A stretch of DNA of 64,000 nt from Candidatus Segatella violae (lineage in GTDB: Bacteria; Bacteroidota; Bacteroidia; Bacteroidales; Bacteroidaceae). The notes under the pieces were generated by a model. The model had not been told where the DNA came from. It worked only from the letters and a program-made list of their open reading frames with translations, and made no database searches. How positions within the stretch are numbered: the stretch's first letter is position 1; every line of letters begins with the position of its first letter. This document shows, one piece after another, positions 16,475 through 25,205 of this stretch. The position numbers were made by a program, and so were the translations under genes. The stretch is from NCBI GenBank assembly GCA_002440225.1, contig DJSH01000029.1, positions 21,404 to 85,403 on the forward strand, given 5' to 3'.

Positions 16475-17388
16475 TACATACTCATGATTTTGTTGAGCAC
16501 ATCCTCTGGCGAAACCTGTTTGTACTTGCTAGAGATTTCGGTCTGTGTGCTCCAATTGCTATCTGTCTTAACCTCGTTGAGTTCGAGGTTTATCTTCATT
16601 TCTTGCTTTTTCTTGGTGGCTGTGGTGGTGAGCGTCAAGTGTTGGGTGGCAGGGAACAATTTCACGCCGACATTCTTGAAGTCGGAATAATTGATATGTA
16701 CGTTGGAATTGCCATGTTGCGAACTAATGTAGCTCACATCTGCAGCCTTGATACGGCCGGTGCCTCGGTCGGCAGTCCATGTATAGGCCATGCTGCCATG
16801 CTTCACGCTCACTGGCACATTGTCGCCGGCAGCATCAAGGTTGGCGTCAAACTTCTTGAGGTCTGATTCCGACAGTTTCTGCACGCCAGGCAGGAGCAAC
16901 TGGTTCCAGAAGAGAGCCTGAAGTGAATAGAAGGAGATGCCCTGATTCTTGAGGAAATCCACCTGCGTATAGTCAGCCTTGATATATTCCTTGTGAATAC
17001 GATCGATGATGAGCACATAGTTGGGGGTGAACTCCAAACGTCCCACCTCAGTACCGAGTATCGGGATGAAGAGTTGGATACGTATCACCTCGTCCTTTCT
17101 CATGCTCAGCTTGCCTGGCACCGTGATATCCTTTCCGCCAGCCTGAAGGTTGAACGACATACTGCCCACGATGTTCTTGGCGTACACTTGGTTGTCGCTC
17201 ACTTTCTGAACGAAGGTGAGTTTCTTCACAGCCTCGGTCTGTGGAGCAGTCGAAGCCTTGGTCTCTGTCTGTTTGTTGGTGGTGCTTGTCGTGGCTGCGT
17301 TGCCCTGCGCCAACTTGGATGTGCCACAAGAGGCTAACATCACTAGCGAGCAGGCAGCCGACAGCACCATCATTTTATTCATTTTCAT
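16474..17388 (-). CDS. DUF4292 domain lipoprotein
   Basis: A 304-residue lipoprotein: signal peptide with lipobox MLASC (Cys21), a Thr/Ala/Gln-rich linker, then a domain recalling the LolA/LolB beta-fold (GSMSFNLQAGGKDITVPGKLSMRKDEVIRIQLFIPILGTEVGRLEFTP region). This is the DUF4292 family, common in Bacteroidota and always found near a TPR protein and an M23 protein as here. Its exact role is not known; envelope assembly is an inference from the fold and neighbours. It is 10 bp after the TPR gene and overlaps the EnvC-like gene by one base, so the three form an operon. Confidence 0.85.
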   Translation of the reverse strand: MKMNKMMVLSAACSLVMLASCGTSKLAQGNAATTSTTNKQTETKASTAPQTEAVKKLTFVQKVSDNQVYAKNIVGSMSFNLQAGGKDITVPGKLSMRKDEVIRIQLFIPILGTEVGRLEFTPNYVLIIDRIHKEYIKADYTQVDFLKNQGISFYSLQALFWNQLLLPGVQKLSESDLKKFDANLDAAGDNVPVSVKHGSMAYTWTADRGTGRIKAADVSYISSQHGNSNVHINYSDFKNVGVKLFPATQHLTLTTTATKKKQEMKINLELNEVKTDSNWSTQTEISSKYKQVSPEDVLNKIMSM

Positions 17389-17398
17389 AATTACCTTT

Positions 17399-19189
17399 TT
17401 ATTTCTTTTTACGAGAAACTTTCTTCTTAGGAGAAACCGGTTTCGTTGAGGCGACGGTTTTCTTCTGCAAGTCTTCTTCTCTTATATATTGCTTGTTATT
17501 GATTTTCCATTCCAGCACGGCAGTCTTGTTGTCGCCAACATAGGCTTGTTTCCAGAACTCCACGGCCTTGTCGGCCATGCCGTTCATGGCATAGATGTCG
17601 CCTGCGTGCTCTATCACTGTAGAGTTATTCTCGGTGGAATCGCTATTTTTGAGAGCTTGGTCGATATAAGTCTTTGCATCTGCATAGCGTTCTTCCATGA
17701 ACAATATCCAGGCATAAGTGTCGAGATAAGTACTGTTGTTAGGCTCCGCCTTGATGGTCTTGTAGCTCATCGATTCTGCCTTGTGCAAGTCCTTGCCTTT
17801 CTCGCTCATATAATAAGCGTAATTGTTGAGAGCCATGATGTTGTCATCCTTCCACTGCAGGCAGGAGTCATAAGCGGCAAAGGCGGCATCCTTCTCGCCC
17901 TTGCTGTGCAAGATGTCGCCCATCACAGCATAGAGGTCAGACACCAAATCGGCAGACGACTGGGCATTTACCTGTGCCACGCCACGCTTGAATTCTTGCA
18001 GGGCTTGGTCTTCGTCCTTCATTTGGTAATAAGCCATACCTCCGAAGTAATAAAACACCATTTCATCGGGATTATACTCATGAGCCTCGGTACTTTGCTT
18101 CACCACCTCCTGATACTTTTTCTCGTTCCATAGATTTTGGATGAGTTGCATACGGGCATTGGCGTTGTCGGGAGCCAAATCCACCACTTTCTGATAAGCG
18201 GCGCAGATGGTATCCATTGGCATCTTCTTCAACTGCATGTAAGTAGCCCTCAGCTCTGCCAACTCTGGCGAAGGCTGCGGCACGGCAAGCACACGGTCGA
18301 AGAGGGCGATTACCTTGGTGGAGTCGCCGCCTTCGCTCTCATTGCTCTGTATATAGGAGCGAAACATCATCACCTTGGTGTCCAAATCCGTCTTCTTGCT
18401 CAGCAATATCTTGTCGAGCATCTCGTGAGCCTGTTCTTCCTGATGGGTCGCATTATAATAGTCGTAAAGCGACATCTGGGCATAGGAGTTGTCGGGCTCT
18501 TCTTTCAGCACATCGCAGAACTGCTTGTAGGCTTCCTTCTGTCGGTCGTGCTGCATCAGCCAGTTGCCCAACATCGTCTTGTAAACCATGTCGAGTGGAT
18601 GTTCGTCAACTAGCGATTTCAATTCCTTATAGGCTGCCTTCTTGTCGTTCATCAGCTCGTACACTCTCATCTTGGAGAGAGTAAATTGCTCGCTTTCACC
18701 TTCCTCCGTTTCCAGTCGGGAGATGGTTTTCAGCATCATAGGATAGTTTTTCTGCTGCTGATAGAGCTGGGCAAGGATACGCAAGGCATCGGTGTTGCCA
18801 TGGTTCTTGGCATAGAGAGCCTCATAGGCATCGATGGCTTTGTCGTATTGCTGATTACCTATATAATATTGAGCCAGATGCTCTGCATAGGTCTGGTTGT
18901 CAGGATTCAGGGCGATGGCCTGCTGCATGTAGTCGAGCGCCAAGGAATCTTTCTTGAGCTGTGCATAGTAAAGCGACTCATAATAATAGGTCTCGGCTGC
19001 CTGCGGATTGATTTGGCGAGCATGTTCGAAAAGGTCGAAAGCCTCGGCATACTTGCCGGCGGCGTGCATGCGAGCTGCCTCCTGGAAGAAGTAGTCGTAG
19101 CGTTTTTGGTCGTTTTTGTTATCCGCCCACGCCACAGTGCCCAGGAACACGAGACCCATCAAACCGATGTTTTTTAGATTCATCTTCAC
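17399..19189 (-). CDS. Exported tetratricopeptide repeat protein
   Basis: A 596-residue protein with a signal peptide (residues 1-22, cleaved after AWA) and TPR helices from about 27 to 550, many with the pattern of Trp/Leu/Gly/Tyr/Ala/Phe/Ala/Pro positions (KYAEAFDLFEHARQINPQAA, QQYDKAIDAYEALYAKNHGN). The tail is rich in Lys and Arg (SPKKKVSRKKK). TPR proteins act as scaffolds for protein complexes, here in the periplasm. The start at 19189 is GTG; an ATG two codons later (19183) is equally good. It lies 65 bp after dut and heads the TPR-DUF4292-EnvC-like unit, seen also in other Bacteroidota. Confidence 0.88.
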   Translation of the reverse strand: MKMNLKNIGLMGLVFLGTVAWADNKNDQKRYDYFFQEAARMHAAGKYAEAFDLFEHARQINPQAAETYYYESLYYAQLKKDSLALDYMQQAIALNPDNQTYAEHLAQYYIGNQQYDKAIDAYEALYAKNHGNTDALRILAQLYQQQKNYPMMLKTISRLETEEGESEQFTLSKMRVYELMNDKKAAYKELKSLVDEHPLDMVYKTMLGNWLMQHDRQKEAYKQFCDVLKEEPDNSYAQMSLYDYYNATHQEEQAHEMLDKILLSKKTDLDTKVMMFRSYIQSNESEGGDSTKVIALFDRVLAVPQPSPELAELRATYMQLKKMPMDTICAAYQKVVDLAPDNANARMQLIQNLWNEKKYQEVVKQSTEAHEYNPDEMVFYYFGGMAYYQMKDEDQALQEFKRGVAQVNAQSSADLVSDLYAVMGDILHSKGEKDAAFAAYDSCLQWKDDNIMALNNYAYYMSEKGKDLHKAESMSYKTIKAEPNNSTYLDTYAWILFMEERYADAKTYIDQALKNSDSTENNSTVIEHAGDIYAMNGMADKAVEFWKQAYVGDNKTAVLEWKINNKQYIREEDLQKKTVASTKPVSPKKKVSRKKK

Positions 19190-19254
19190 GTTTTTATCCT
19201 TTCCTATGCTTATTGCTTTATAAAAAAGTCGAGTATTTTACAATTCAAATCTAT

Positions 19255-19692
19255 TTATTTCACGCCTGTATGGCCATAGCCACCAGTACCTCTTTCGGTT
19301 TCATCGAGAGCCTCAACCTCGATGAAATCGCACTGTTCGTGCTTGGCGAGCACCATCTGGGCGATACGTTCACCATCGTTGATGACGAAATCTTCCTGCG
19401 AGAGATTGATGAGCAACACCATCACCTCGCCACGATAGTCGGCGTCGATGGTGCCAGGCGTATTGAGCACGGTGATGCCGTGCTTCTGAGCCAACCCGCT
19501 GCGAGGGCGCACCTGCGCCTCATAACCGGCAGGCAAAGCCATATAAAGCCCCGTTGGCACCAGGCGACGCTCCATGGGATGAAGCACAATGGCCTCATCA
19601 ATGTTTGCACGCAAGTCCATGCCCGCACTCTGTGGTGTGGCAAAGGTAGGAAGGGGCTGACGTCCCTTGTTGATGATCTGTACTTTTATCAT
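19255..19692 (-). CDS. dut: dUTP diphosphatase
   Basis: A 145-residue trimeric dUTPase that hydrolyses dUTP to dUMP, keeping uracil out of DNA and feeding dTMP synthesis. All five motifs are visible: [13 protein letters not shown], the [15 protein letters not shown] stretch with the catalytic Asp and the Tyr, ERIAQMVLA, and the flexible C-terminal [11 protein letters not shown] place the start at 19692 ([10 protein letters not shown]) because an upstream extension of 20 residues has no match to the family. The window also carries ung, dgt and dut, three genes of deoxyuridine and dNTP hygiene, though not in one operon. Confidence 0.97.
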   Translation of the reverse strand: MIKVQIINKGRQPLPTFATPQSAGMDLRANIDEAIVLHPMERRLVPTGLYMALPAGYEAQVRPRSGLAQKHGITVLNTPGTIDADYRGEVMVLLINLSQEDFVINDGERIAQMVLAKHEQCDFIEVEALDETERGTGGYGHTGVK

Positions 19693-19711
19693 GATTCTTC
19701 TATTTATTATG

Positions 19712-19719
19712 CAAAGATA
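19712..19719 (-). promoter_or_regulatory. Candidate -7 box for the dut operon
   Basis: The minus strand reads TATCTTTG, 20 bp before the dut start; a GTTT stands about 19 bp further upstream. The leader would be very short. Confidence 0.5.
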
Positions 19720-19847
19720 ATGCAAACGAGCACAATGAAAACTTGCTTTCAAATTGTCGAGTGCAGCTTATCTTCTGCAAAAATAAGCAATTTTGATGGA
19801 ATAAATGCATTTTTGTGGCTAAAAACATGTAATTTACCATATTTTAT

Positions 19848-19878
19848 TTTGAATTGTCCCTACTTTAGTGTATTTTTG
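19848..19878 (+). promoter_or_regulatory. Promoter of dgt
   Basis: TTTG at 19848-19851, a 19-bp spacer and TATTTTTG at 19871-19878, about 21 bp before the start codon. Confidence 0.78.
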
Positions 19879-19899
19879 CAGTATATAATCACATTCATC

Positions 19900-21243
19900 A
19901 TGCCAATGGACTGGAAACAACTCATCTCCAACAAGCGTTTCGGGCAGGAGCATAAGCACGCCGAACGCCATGACGATCGCTCTGAATTCAAGCGCGATTA
20001 CGACCGTCTCATCTTCTCGTCAGCTTTTCGTCGTCTGCAAAACAAGACGCAAGTATTCCCTTTGCCGGGCAGCATCTTCGTACACAATCGCCTCACCCAC
20101 AGCCTGGAGGTAGCGAGCGTGGGCATGTCGCTGGGCAATGACATTTCGCGCCACATCATCACGAAACGCCCCGAACTGAAAGATACGCTCTTCGAAGAGA
20201 TAGGCACCATCGTGAGCGCGGCTTGCCTCGCCCACGACTTGGGCAATCCACCTTTCGGGCACTCTGGCGAGAAAGCCATCCAGACGTTCTTCACCGAGGG
20301 AGCCGGCCAGGAGATAAAATCAATGGTTTCATCGGCATTTTGGGAGGACATCACGCACTTCGAAGGCAATGCCAACGCCTTCCGCATCCTGACACATCGC
20401 TTCAAGGGGCGCCGCCAAGGAGGCTTCGTGATGACCTATTCCATGTTGGTTTCCATCGTGAAATACCCTTTTGCCAGCAGTCTTGCAGGTGAACATGGCA
20501 AATTTGGTTTCTTCGAGTCGGAAGCGGAGTCGTACAAGAAAATCGCCGATGAATTGGGCATTTTTTGCAAGTCAAAGCCAGGGGAGCCACTCCAATATGC
20601 CCGCCATCCGCTCGTATACATGGTAGAGGCTGCCGACGACATCTGCTATGAAATCATGGACATCGAAGATTCGCATAAGCTCAAGATTCTCACCTACGCC
20701 GAGACCGAGCGTCTACTGCTCAGTTTTTTCGACGAAGACATACAGCGAAAAATTCTCAAGCGCATCGAAGACGAGGGCTTGACCGATGAAAACGAGAAAG
20801 TGGTGTATATGAGGGCCTGCGTCATCGGCAAGCTGGAGAACGAATGCGTTGCCGCTTTCCTGGAACATGAGGAAGAGATACTGGCTGGCACTTTCGACGG
20901 AAGTCTCATCGACTACATTTCCGAACGCCAGCGGGAAGCATACAAGGAATGCGAGAAAACATCCTACGCTAAGATTTACCACAGCAAACCTGTACTCGAC
21001 GTAGAGCTCTCTGGTTACAAAATCATGGCAACCTTGATGGAGGTGTTCATCGGAGCAGCCGTCAACCCTACTCGTTTTTACTCGCAGCAACTCATCCGAC
21101 GAGTAAGCAGCCAGTACGACATCGGCAATGCCAACCTGGAAGAGCGCATCATGGCTGTGATAGATTACATCAGCGGTATGACCGACATCTACGCCCTGGA
21201 TATTTACCAAAAGATAAATGGAATAAGTTTGCCTATCGTATAA
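19900..21243 (+). CDS. dgt: Deoxyguanosinetriphosphate triphosphohydrolase-like protein
   Basis: A 447-residue HD-domain enzyme that removes the triphosphate from dNTPs, chiefly dGTP. Metal-binding residues of the HD fold are seen in NRLTHSLEVASVG (first His), AACLAHDLGNPPFGHSGE (HD pair) and AADDICYEIMD (late Asp). The N-terminal LIFSSAFRRLQNKTQVFPL is the family signature. The frame is open far upstream, but the start at 19900 (MPMDWKQLIS) follows a consensus promoter directly and matches the family N-terminus. The Met two codons later is the alternative. Length is usual for Dgt of Bacteroidota. Confidence 0.92.
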   Translation: MPMDWKQLISNKRFGQEHKHAERHDDRSEFKRDYDRLIFSSAFRRLQNKTQVFPLPGSIFVHNRLTHSLEVASVGMSLGNDISRHIITKRPELKDTLFEEIGTIVSAACLAHDLGNPPFGHSGEKAIQTFFTEGAGQEIKSMVSSAFWEDITHFEGNANAFRILTHRFKGRRQGGFVMTYSMLVSIVKYPFASSLAGEHGKFGFFESEAESYKKIADELGIFCKSKPGEPLQYARHPLVYMVEAADDICYEIMDIEDSHKLKILTYAETERLLLSFFDEDIQRKILKRIEDEGLTDENEKVVYMRACVIGKLENECVAAFLEHEEEILAGTFDGSLIDYISERQREAYKECEKTSYAKIYHSKPVLDVELSGYKIMATLMEVFIGAAVNPTRFYSQQLIRRVSSQYDIGNANLEERIMAVIDYISGMTDIYALDIYQKINGISLPIV

Positions 21244-21291
21244 GATTCAGGTAAGGCTCATAAGGAACACTGCGTGACCTCGTTCAAGAAA

Positions 21292-21330
21292 CTGCCTCAT
21301 TGGGGCAGAAAACTGCCCTAGCCTTGGCAG
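21292..21330. repeat. Two palindromes, CTGCC-N-GGCAG, at 21-bp spacing
   Basis: CTGCC...GGCAG occurs at 21292-21308 and again at 21313-21330, the left arms 21 bp apart. The arms are the same, the centres differ. This is just after the dgt stop codon. Confidence 0.7.
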
Positions 21331-21423
21331 TAAATCGGTGTCACTACGTATTTTACACCACATCGCCTTAACTAGTTGGCAAAATCATTACATACTAGTT
21401 TTCAATTTCTACTTCACACTACA

Positions 21424-21561
21424 CTATTTAAGCGTAACAAACTTATTACCAAGCACTTAAATAGGTGTAATAGCCGCTTGCACACTACACCCACACTACA
21501 CCGCACTACCCCCCTGCAATCCAGAAAAAAGGTGTAGTGTGGTGTAGTGTGGGTGTAGTGT
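21424..21561. repeat. Nested inverted repeats with GTGTAGTGT direct repeats
   Basis: The 9-bp inverted repeat CTATTTAAG/CTTAAATAG (21424-21432 and 21456-21464) is followed by a long one: a 21-bp perfect arm at 21482-21502 matches the reverse complement of 21541-21561. The right arm is made of three direct copies of GGTGTAGTGT (starting 21531, 21541, 21552). The motif also appears inverted near 21414 and direct near 21618. RNA from either strand would fold into a long stem with a loop of about 38 bases. Confidence 0.85.
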
Positions 21562-21639
21562 CGAGCCTCACATTTCACCCTTGCATTTCACTATCATCCA
21601 GGCAGTTACATCGTTTTGATGTAGTGTGTAATACAATTA

Positions 21640-22629
21640 CTACTTTTCCTTGTAAATGACATTGTTTGCACCGCTGGTAATCTTGAAAGCCTCAGGGTGT
21701 TCGGCGATGAAACTATTGATGTGACGCACGCGTTTTTCCTCCAATATCTCATCGATGGCAATGAGAATACCCGTCTCCTCCACGTCACCGAAGCCATAGT
21801 TGATGGCTGTGCCGAAGAGTTTCATCGTAGGGCTCAATCCCATGTAGGCATTTACCAGAGGAGGGATGTTGTAACCCAACTTACGAACCTCTCTATTCAA
21901 GATGCGATAGTCGGCCTTGAAGTCGTCCTCGGTGAAGAGAGCAGCCAATTCACTCTCCGGAGTCTCGATTTTGAGCGGTTTCATCGGGATTACCAAGTTC
22001 TCTTTGTCATCGAAGTGCTTCTTCAAGAAATAGAGAATCATATCGCGACCGCGACGGATATAAGAAGGATACATGGTCATTTTGCCGAAGAAATACTTCA
22101 AGTCGGGATAGAGCACGGTGAGGGCTCCAAGACCATCCCAAAGATTGTCGAGGGCGAAGATGCTCTTCGTATTCTTGCGCACATTCTGATACTCCAGAGA
22201 CACGAACGAGCGCCCCAGTTCTACCGTATAAGGCATGTACTCCTTGAGGAATTTCTCGGAGAAATGAAACATGTGACTCGTGGCGAGCTTTGGCTGCCCC
22301 TTCTCGTCGAGCTGCCAATCCTTGCCTAGGAGATAGCGATAACCGCCAATGATTTCATCAGCCTCGGGATTCCACACGATGAGCTGCTTGTAGCAGTTGT
22401 CACCGAAGTCGAACTCATCAAGGTCCATGGATTTGCCCGACCCTCCGCCAGCTGTGCGGAAAGCGATTTCACGAAGACGGCCGATTTCCTTCAGTACGTT
22501 AGGCGAATCGTTGGCTGTCACAATGTAGATTTCATTGTGGCTCTTGTTGGTCATTCGAAGTTGCTTGTCGGGAGTGAGTTCGCTCTTGAGCAACTCCCTG
22601 TCAATCGGTTGGATGATTTCTTCTTCCAT
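21640..22629 (-). CDS. glsB: GNAT-type N-acyltransferase, GlsB-like (glycine lipid synthesis)
   Basis: A 329-residue protein of the OlsB/hemolysin-like acyltransferase family (COG3176 type), with a GNAT core in VTANDSPNVLKEIGRLREIAFRTAGGGSG, LIVWNPEADEIIGGYRYLLG and ELGRSFVSLEYQ. In Bacteroides thetaiotaomicron the homologous GlsB joins a 3-hydroxy fatty acid to the amino group of glycine, the first step to glycine lipids. I infer the same job here because the O-acyltransferase partner lies directly upstream. The start at 22629 (ATG) is preferred over the TTG four codons earlier. The gap to the partner gene is 27 bp. Confidence 0.8.
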   Translation of the reverse strand: MEEEIIQPIDRELLKSELTPDKQLRMTNKSHNEIYIVTANDSPNVLKEIGRLREIAFRTAGGGSGKSMDLDEFDFGDNCYKQLIVWNPEADEIIGGYRYLLGKDWQLDEKGQPKLATSHMFHFSEKFLKEYMPYTVELGRSFVSLEYQNVRKNTKSIFALDNLWDGLGALTVLYPDLKYFFGKMTMYPSYIRRGRDMILYFLKKHFDDKENLVIPMKPLKIETPESELAALFTEDDFKADYRILNREVRKLGYNIPPLVNAYMGLSPTMKLFGTAINYGFGDVEETGILIAIDEILEEKRVRHINSFIAEHPEAFKITSGANNVIYKEK

Positions 22630-22656
22630 ACTACTCTTCAATATAATGATATGATT

Positions 22657-23484
22657 CTATAATTCGTAAACTCTGTCTTCCACATACTGCGCCCACTCAG
22701 TAGGTGTCTTGCTCTTGTCGAACGTCTGCCAAGGTATCGGCTTGCCGATGGCGATGCGGAAATGCTTGCCCACATTCTTGTACATCTCGTCGACGAGGAA
22801 GAGCATGGCAAGATTGAACGGCAGATACTTGTCGCTGAAGCGGGCGATGCGATAGAATCGCTCCGAGTTGCGACCGCCGAAATGGATAGGCACCACGTCG
22901 CGATGATACTCCACGCTCTTGGAGATGAAAGTTTTCTTCCAAGGCAGGTCGTGGATGGTTCCATCCTTGCGCTTGCGGCTGTTGAGACCGGCAGGGAACA
23001 TGAGCATGTGGTTGTCGCTCTGGAATCCTGCCTCCACCATACGGGGGAAGTCGCGACTTTGGCGACCGGTCTTGTTGATGCCGATGCACACAGGCTTCAG
23101 CCCCGGCAGATTGAGCAGGAGGTCGTTGACCAGATAGCGGAACTTGCCGTCGTAGTGTTCACCGATGATGGAACCCAGGCACACACCGTCTTGTCCGCCC
23201 AGCGGATGATTGGACACGAAAGTGTAAAGTTTGCCGTCGTTCTTATCGGGCAAGTTTTCCAAGCCGACAATCTCGACATCCATTTTCAGATAGCGCACAC
23301 ACTCGATGAGCCACTCGGTACCCGACTGGCCACGATGCTCCCACAAGAACGCATTGACCTGGTCCTCGTGGATTAACTTTTTGAGCCAAGACACCAAGAA
23401 ACGAGGCACGAATTTTGCCTTGCTTCCCATCTTGCTCTTAAGTATCTTCTCTATGTCGATCGTTTTCTCTATTGCAGCACTCAT
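22657..23484 (-). CDS. glsA: PlsC-like O-acyltransferase, GlsA-like (glycine lipid synthesis)
   Basis: A 275-residue member of the lysophospholipid acyltransferase superfamily. The catalytic block reads FVSNHPLGGQDGVCLG, the NHPxGGxDG variant of the usual HX4D motif, and a second block is MLMFPAGLNSRKRK. In B. thetaiotaomicron the homologous GlsA adds the second fatty acid to the hydroxyl of N-acyl glycine made by GlsB. It is the first gene of the pair. The protein has no clear membrane segment and should act on the inner face of the cytoplasmic membrane. The link to glycine lipids is inference from the gene pair and family. Confidence 0.8.
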   Translation of the reverse strand: MSAAIEKTIDIEKILKSKMGSKAKFVPRFLVSWLKKLIHEDQVNAFLWEHRGQSGTEWLIECVRYLKMDVEIVGLENLPDKNDGKLYTFVSNHPLGGQDGVCLGSIIGEHYDGKFRYLVNDLLLNLPGLKPVCIGINKTGRQSRDFPRMVEAGFQSDNHMLMFPAGLNSRKRKDGTIHDLPWKKTFISKSVEYHRDVVPIHFGGRNSERFYRIARFSDKYLPFNLAMLFLVDEMYKNVGKHFRIAIGKPIPWQTFDKSKTPTEWAQYVEDRVYEL

Positions 23485-23814
23485 GTTTGCTAAAACTTAT
23501 AAGTAAGTGCAAAAATAACTCATCTTTTTCAAATACGAGCCATTTTTTGCGAAAATTTATCAAAATAGCTCAAAAATCCTGCTTTTTCTCGACATTTGAG
23601 GGAAAAATGAGACAATATCGATGAGCTTTTGCGTAAACCGAGCCATCCACTAAGGTGAAAACTCCAAGACTCCACACGGGCGTGGATTTTGCCATAAAGC
23701 AAGTTTTTTATTAAGTTTTTAAAATTTTGGCAAGAAAAGCGTGGCTATGTGGGGAATTTTATGTACCTTTGAACCCGAATTGCTATATAAATAAGTACAC
23801 ATGCAATAATAAAT
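23485..23814. other. 330-bp divergent intergenic stretch before the division cluster
   Basis: It lies between the divergent starts of glsA and rsmH and is AT-rich. It contains a -7 box for rsmH at its right end but no gene and no mraZ, which in many bacteria comes first in this cluster. I see no MraZ-type repeated TGGGA boxes. Confidence 0.6.
23764..23771 (+). promoter_or_regulatory. -7 box of the division cluster promoter
   Basis: TACCTTTG, matching TAnnTTTG, 43 bp before the rsmH start. The sequence 19-20 bp upstream is GTGG rather than TTTG. Confidence 0.6.
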
Positions 23815-24729
23815 ATGATAAAGACAGCAGAAACATATCATGTACCAGTGCTCCTCAAGGAGAGCGTCGACGGGCTGAACATCCAGCCCGGAGGCATCTA
23901 TGTCGACGTCACCTTTGGAGGCGGCGGACATTCACGAGAGATTCTATCAAGACTCTCGGAAGGCGGACATCTATACAGCTTCGACCAAGACGCCGACGCC
24001 GAGCAGAACGTGGTGCCGAATCCAGACTTCACCTTCGTGTGCTCCAACTTCAGGTATCTGAAAAACTGGATGCGCTACTATGGCGTGGATGGATTGGGCG
24101 GTTTGCTCGCCGACCTCGGCGTGTCGAGCCACCATTTCGACGACGAGAGCCGCGGCTTCTCCTTCCGCTTCGACTCACCGCTCGACATGCGCATGAACAA
24201 GCGCGCCGGCAAGACTGCTGCCGACATCGTGAACGAATATGAGGAAGCCGCCCTGGCCGACATCTTCTACCTCTATGGCGAGCTGAAGAACTCCCGACGC
24301 ATCGCCTCGGCGCTCGTCAAGGCAAGAGCCCAGCAACCGATAGCCACCACCAAGGATTTCATGGCGGCTGTGGAGCCACTCTTCAAGCGAGAGCGAGAGA
24401 AAAAAGACATGGCCAAGCTGTTCCAAGCACTGCGCATCGAGGTGAACCACGAGATGGATGCCCTGAAAGAGATGCTGCGCTCAGCCACAGAACTGCTGAA
24501 ACCTGGCGGAAGACTCTCAGTGATAACCTATCATTCGCTGGAAGACAGAATCGTGAAGAACGTGATGAAAGCCGGCAACCCAGAAGGAAAAATAGTGCAA
24601 GACTTCTTCGGGAGAATAGAAACCCCTTTCAAGCTTGTGAACAACAAGGTGATTGTGCCTGATGCCGACGAGCAAGAAAGAAACCCAAGAAGCCGAAGCG
24701 CCAAACTAAGAATTGCAGAGAAAAAATGA
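23815..24729 (+). CDS. rsmH: 16S rRNA (cytosine-1402-N4)-methyltransferase
   Basis: A 304-residue SAM-dependent enzyme that methylates C1402 in the decoding centre of 16S rRNA. The SAM loop is YVDVTFGGGGHSREIL. Further family blocks are LADLGVSSHHFDDESRGFSFRFDSPLDMRM, FQALRIEVNHEMDAL and LSVITYHSLEDRIVK. It ends in the RSAKLRIAEK motif shared by the family. It is the first gene of the division and cell wall cluster, its usual place, and its stop overlaps the next start by four bases (ATGA). Confidence 0.97.
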   Translation: MIKTAETYHVPVLLKESVDGLNIQPGGIYVDVTFGGGGHSREILSRLSEGGHLYSFDQDADAEQNVVPNPDFTFVCSNFRYLKNWMRYYGVDGLGGLLADLGVSSHHFDDESRGFSFRFDSPLDMRMNKRAGKTAADIVNEYEEAALADIFYLYGELKNSRRIASALVKARAQQPIATTKDFMAAVEPLFKREREKKDMAKLFQALRIEVNHEMDALKEMLRSATELLKPGGRLSVITYHSLEDRIVKNVMKAGNPEGKIVQDFFGRIETPFKLVNNKVIVPDADEQERNPRSRSAKLRIAEKK

Positions 24730-25205
24730 ACAAAGACTTAGACAACAACACAAACAGCGAGCCTATCATCGACGAGAAAGCCCAAGCGACACCCGAGCCT
24801 CCCAAGGAGGAGGACGTTCCACTGGAGTCGCTCAAAGAGGTGATAGCCAAGCAGGCGACAGAGGAAGAGCCCACAGGTTCCGCCAGTTTCACCCTGCGCA
24901 AGATTCTGGGTGGCGACATCCTCACCACACAAATCATACGCCGACAAATATGGCTCGTCATCCTGATTGTGTTTTTCGTCATCATTTACATCTCCAACCG
25001 ATACAGCATCCAGAAGGACCTCATCGAGCTGGACCAACTACAGAAAGAGCTGCAAGATACCAAGTACAAAGCCTTGTCTACCAGCAGTCAGATAACCGAG
25101 AAGAGTCGTGAGAGCAACGTGCTCGACATGCTGAAAAACAACAAAGACAGCGTGCTGCACATCGCCACACAACCTCCTTACATCATAAACGTACCCGAAG
25201 AATGA
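24726..25205 (+). CDS. FtsL-like cell division protein
   Basis: A 159-residue single-pass membrane protein with a cytoplasmic N-terminal part (about residues 1-74, acidic), one membrane helix (about 77-97, IWLVILIVFFVIIYISNRYS) and a short periplasmic coiled coil (KDLIELDQLQKELQDTKYKA). This is the layout of FtsL, which with DivIC and FtsQ links the divisome to septal wall synthesis. Sequence alone is weak evidence, since FtsL proteins vary greatly. The position between rsmH and ftsI, with four-base overlaps at both ends, is the main support. The long cytoplasmic tail is typical of Bacteroidota. Confidence 0.88.
   Translation: MNKDLDNNTNSEPIIDEKAQATPEPPKEEDVPLESLKEVIAKQATEEEPTGSASFTLRKILGGDILTTQIIRRQIWLVILIVFFVIIYISNRYSIQKDLIELDQLQKELQDTKYKALSTSSQITEKSRESNVLDMLKNNKDSVLHIATQPPYIINVPEE

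Larger units (their letters stand above)
21244..21639. other. 396-bp intergenic stretch, no gene
   Basis: It lies between the 3' ends of dgt (plus) and glsB (minus). It holds only the palindrome pair and the nested inverted repeats, plus a small hairpin ACATC-GTTTT-GATGT at 21608-21622. No reading frame here looks like a protein. The repeats may serve as the terminator for both converging genes. Confidence 0.7.

Noticed and set aside
19213..19899. Upstream extension of the dgt frame by about 229 codons
   Set aside because: It overlaps dut on the other strand and lies upstream of the dgt promoter; the family N-terminus begins at 19900.
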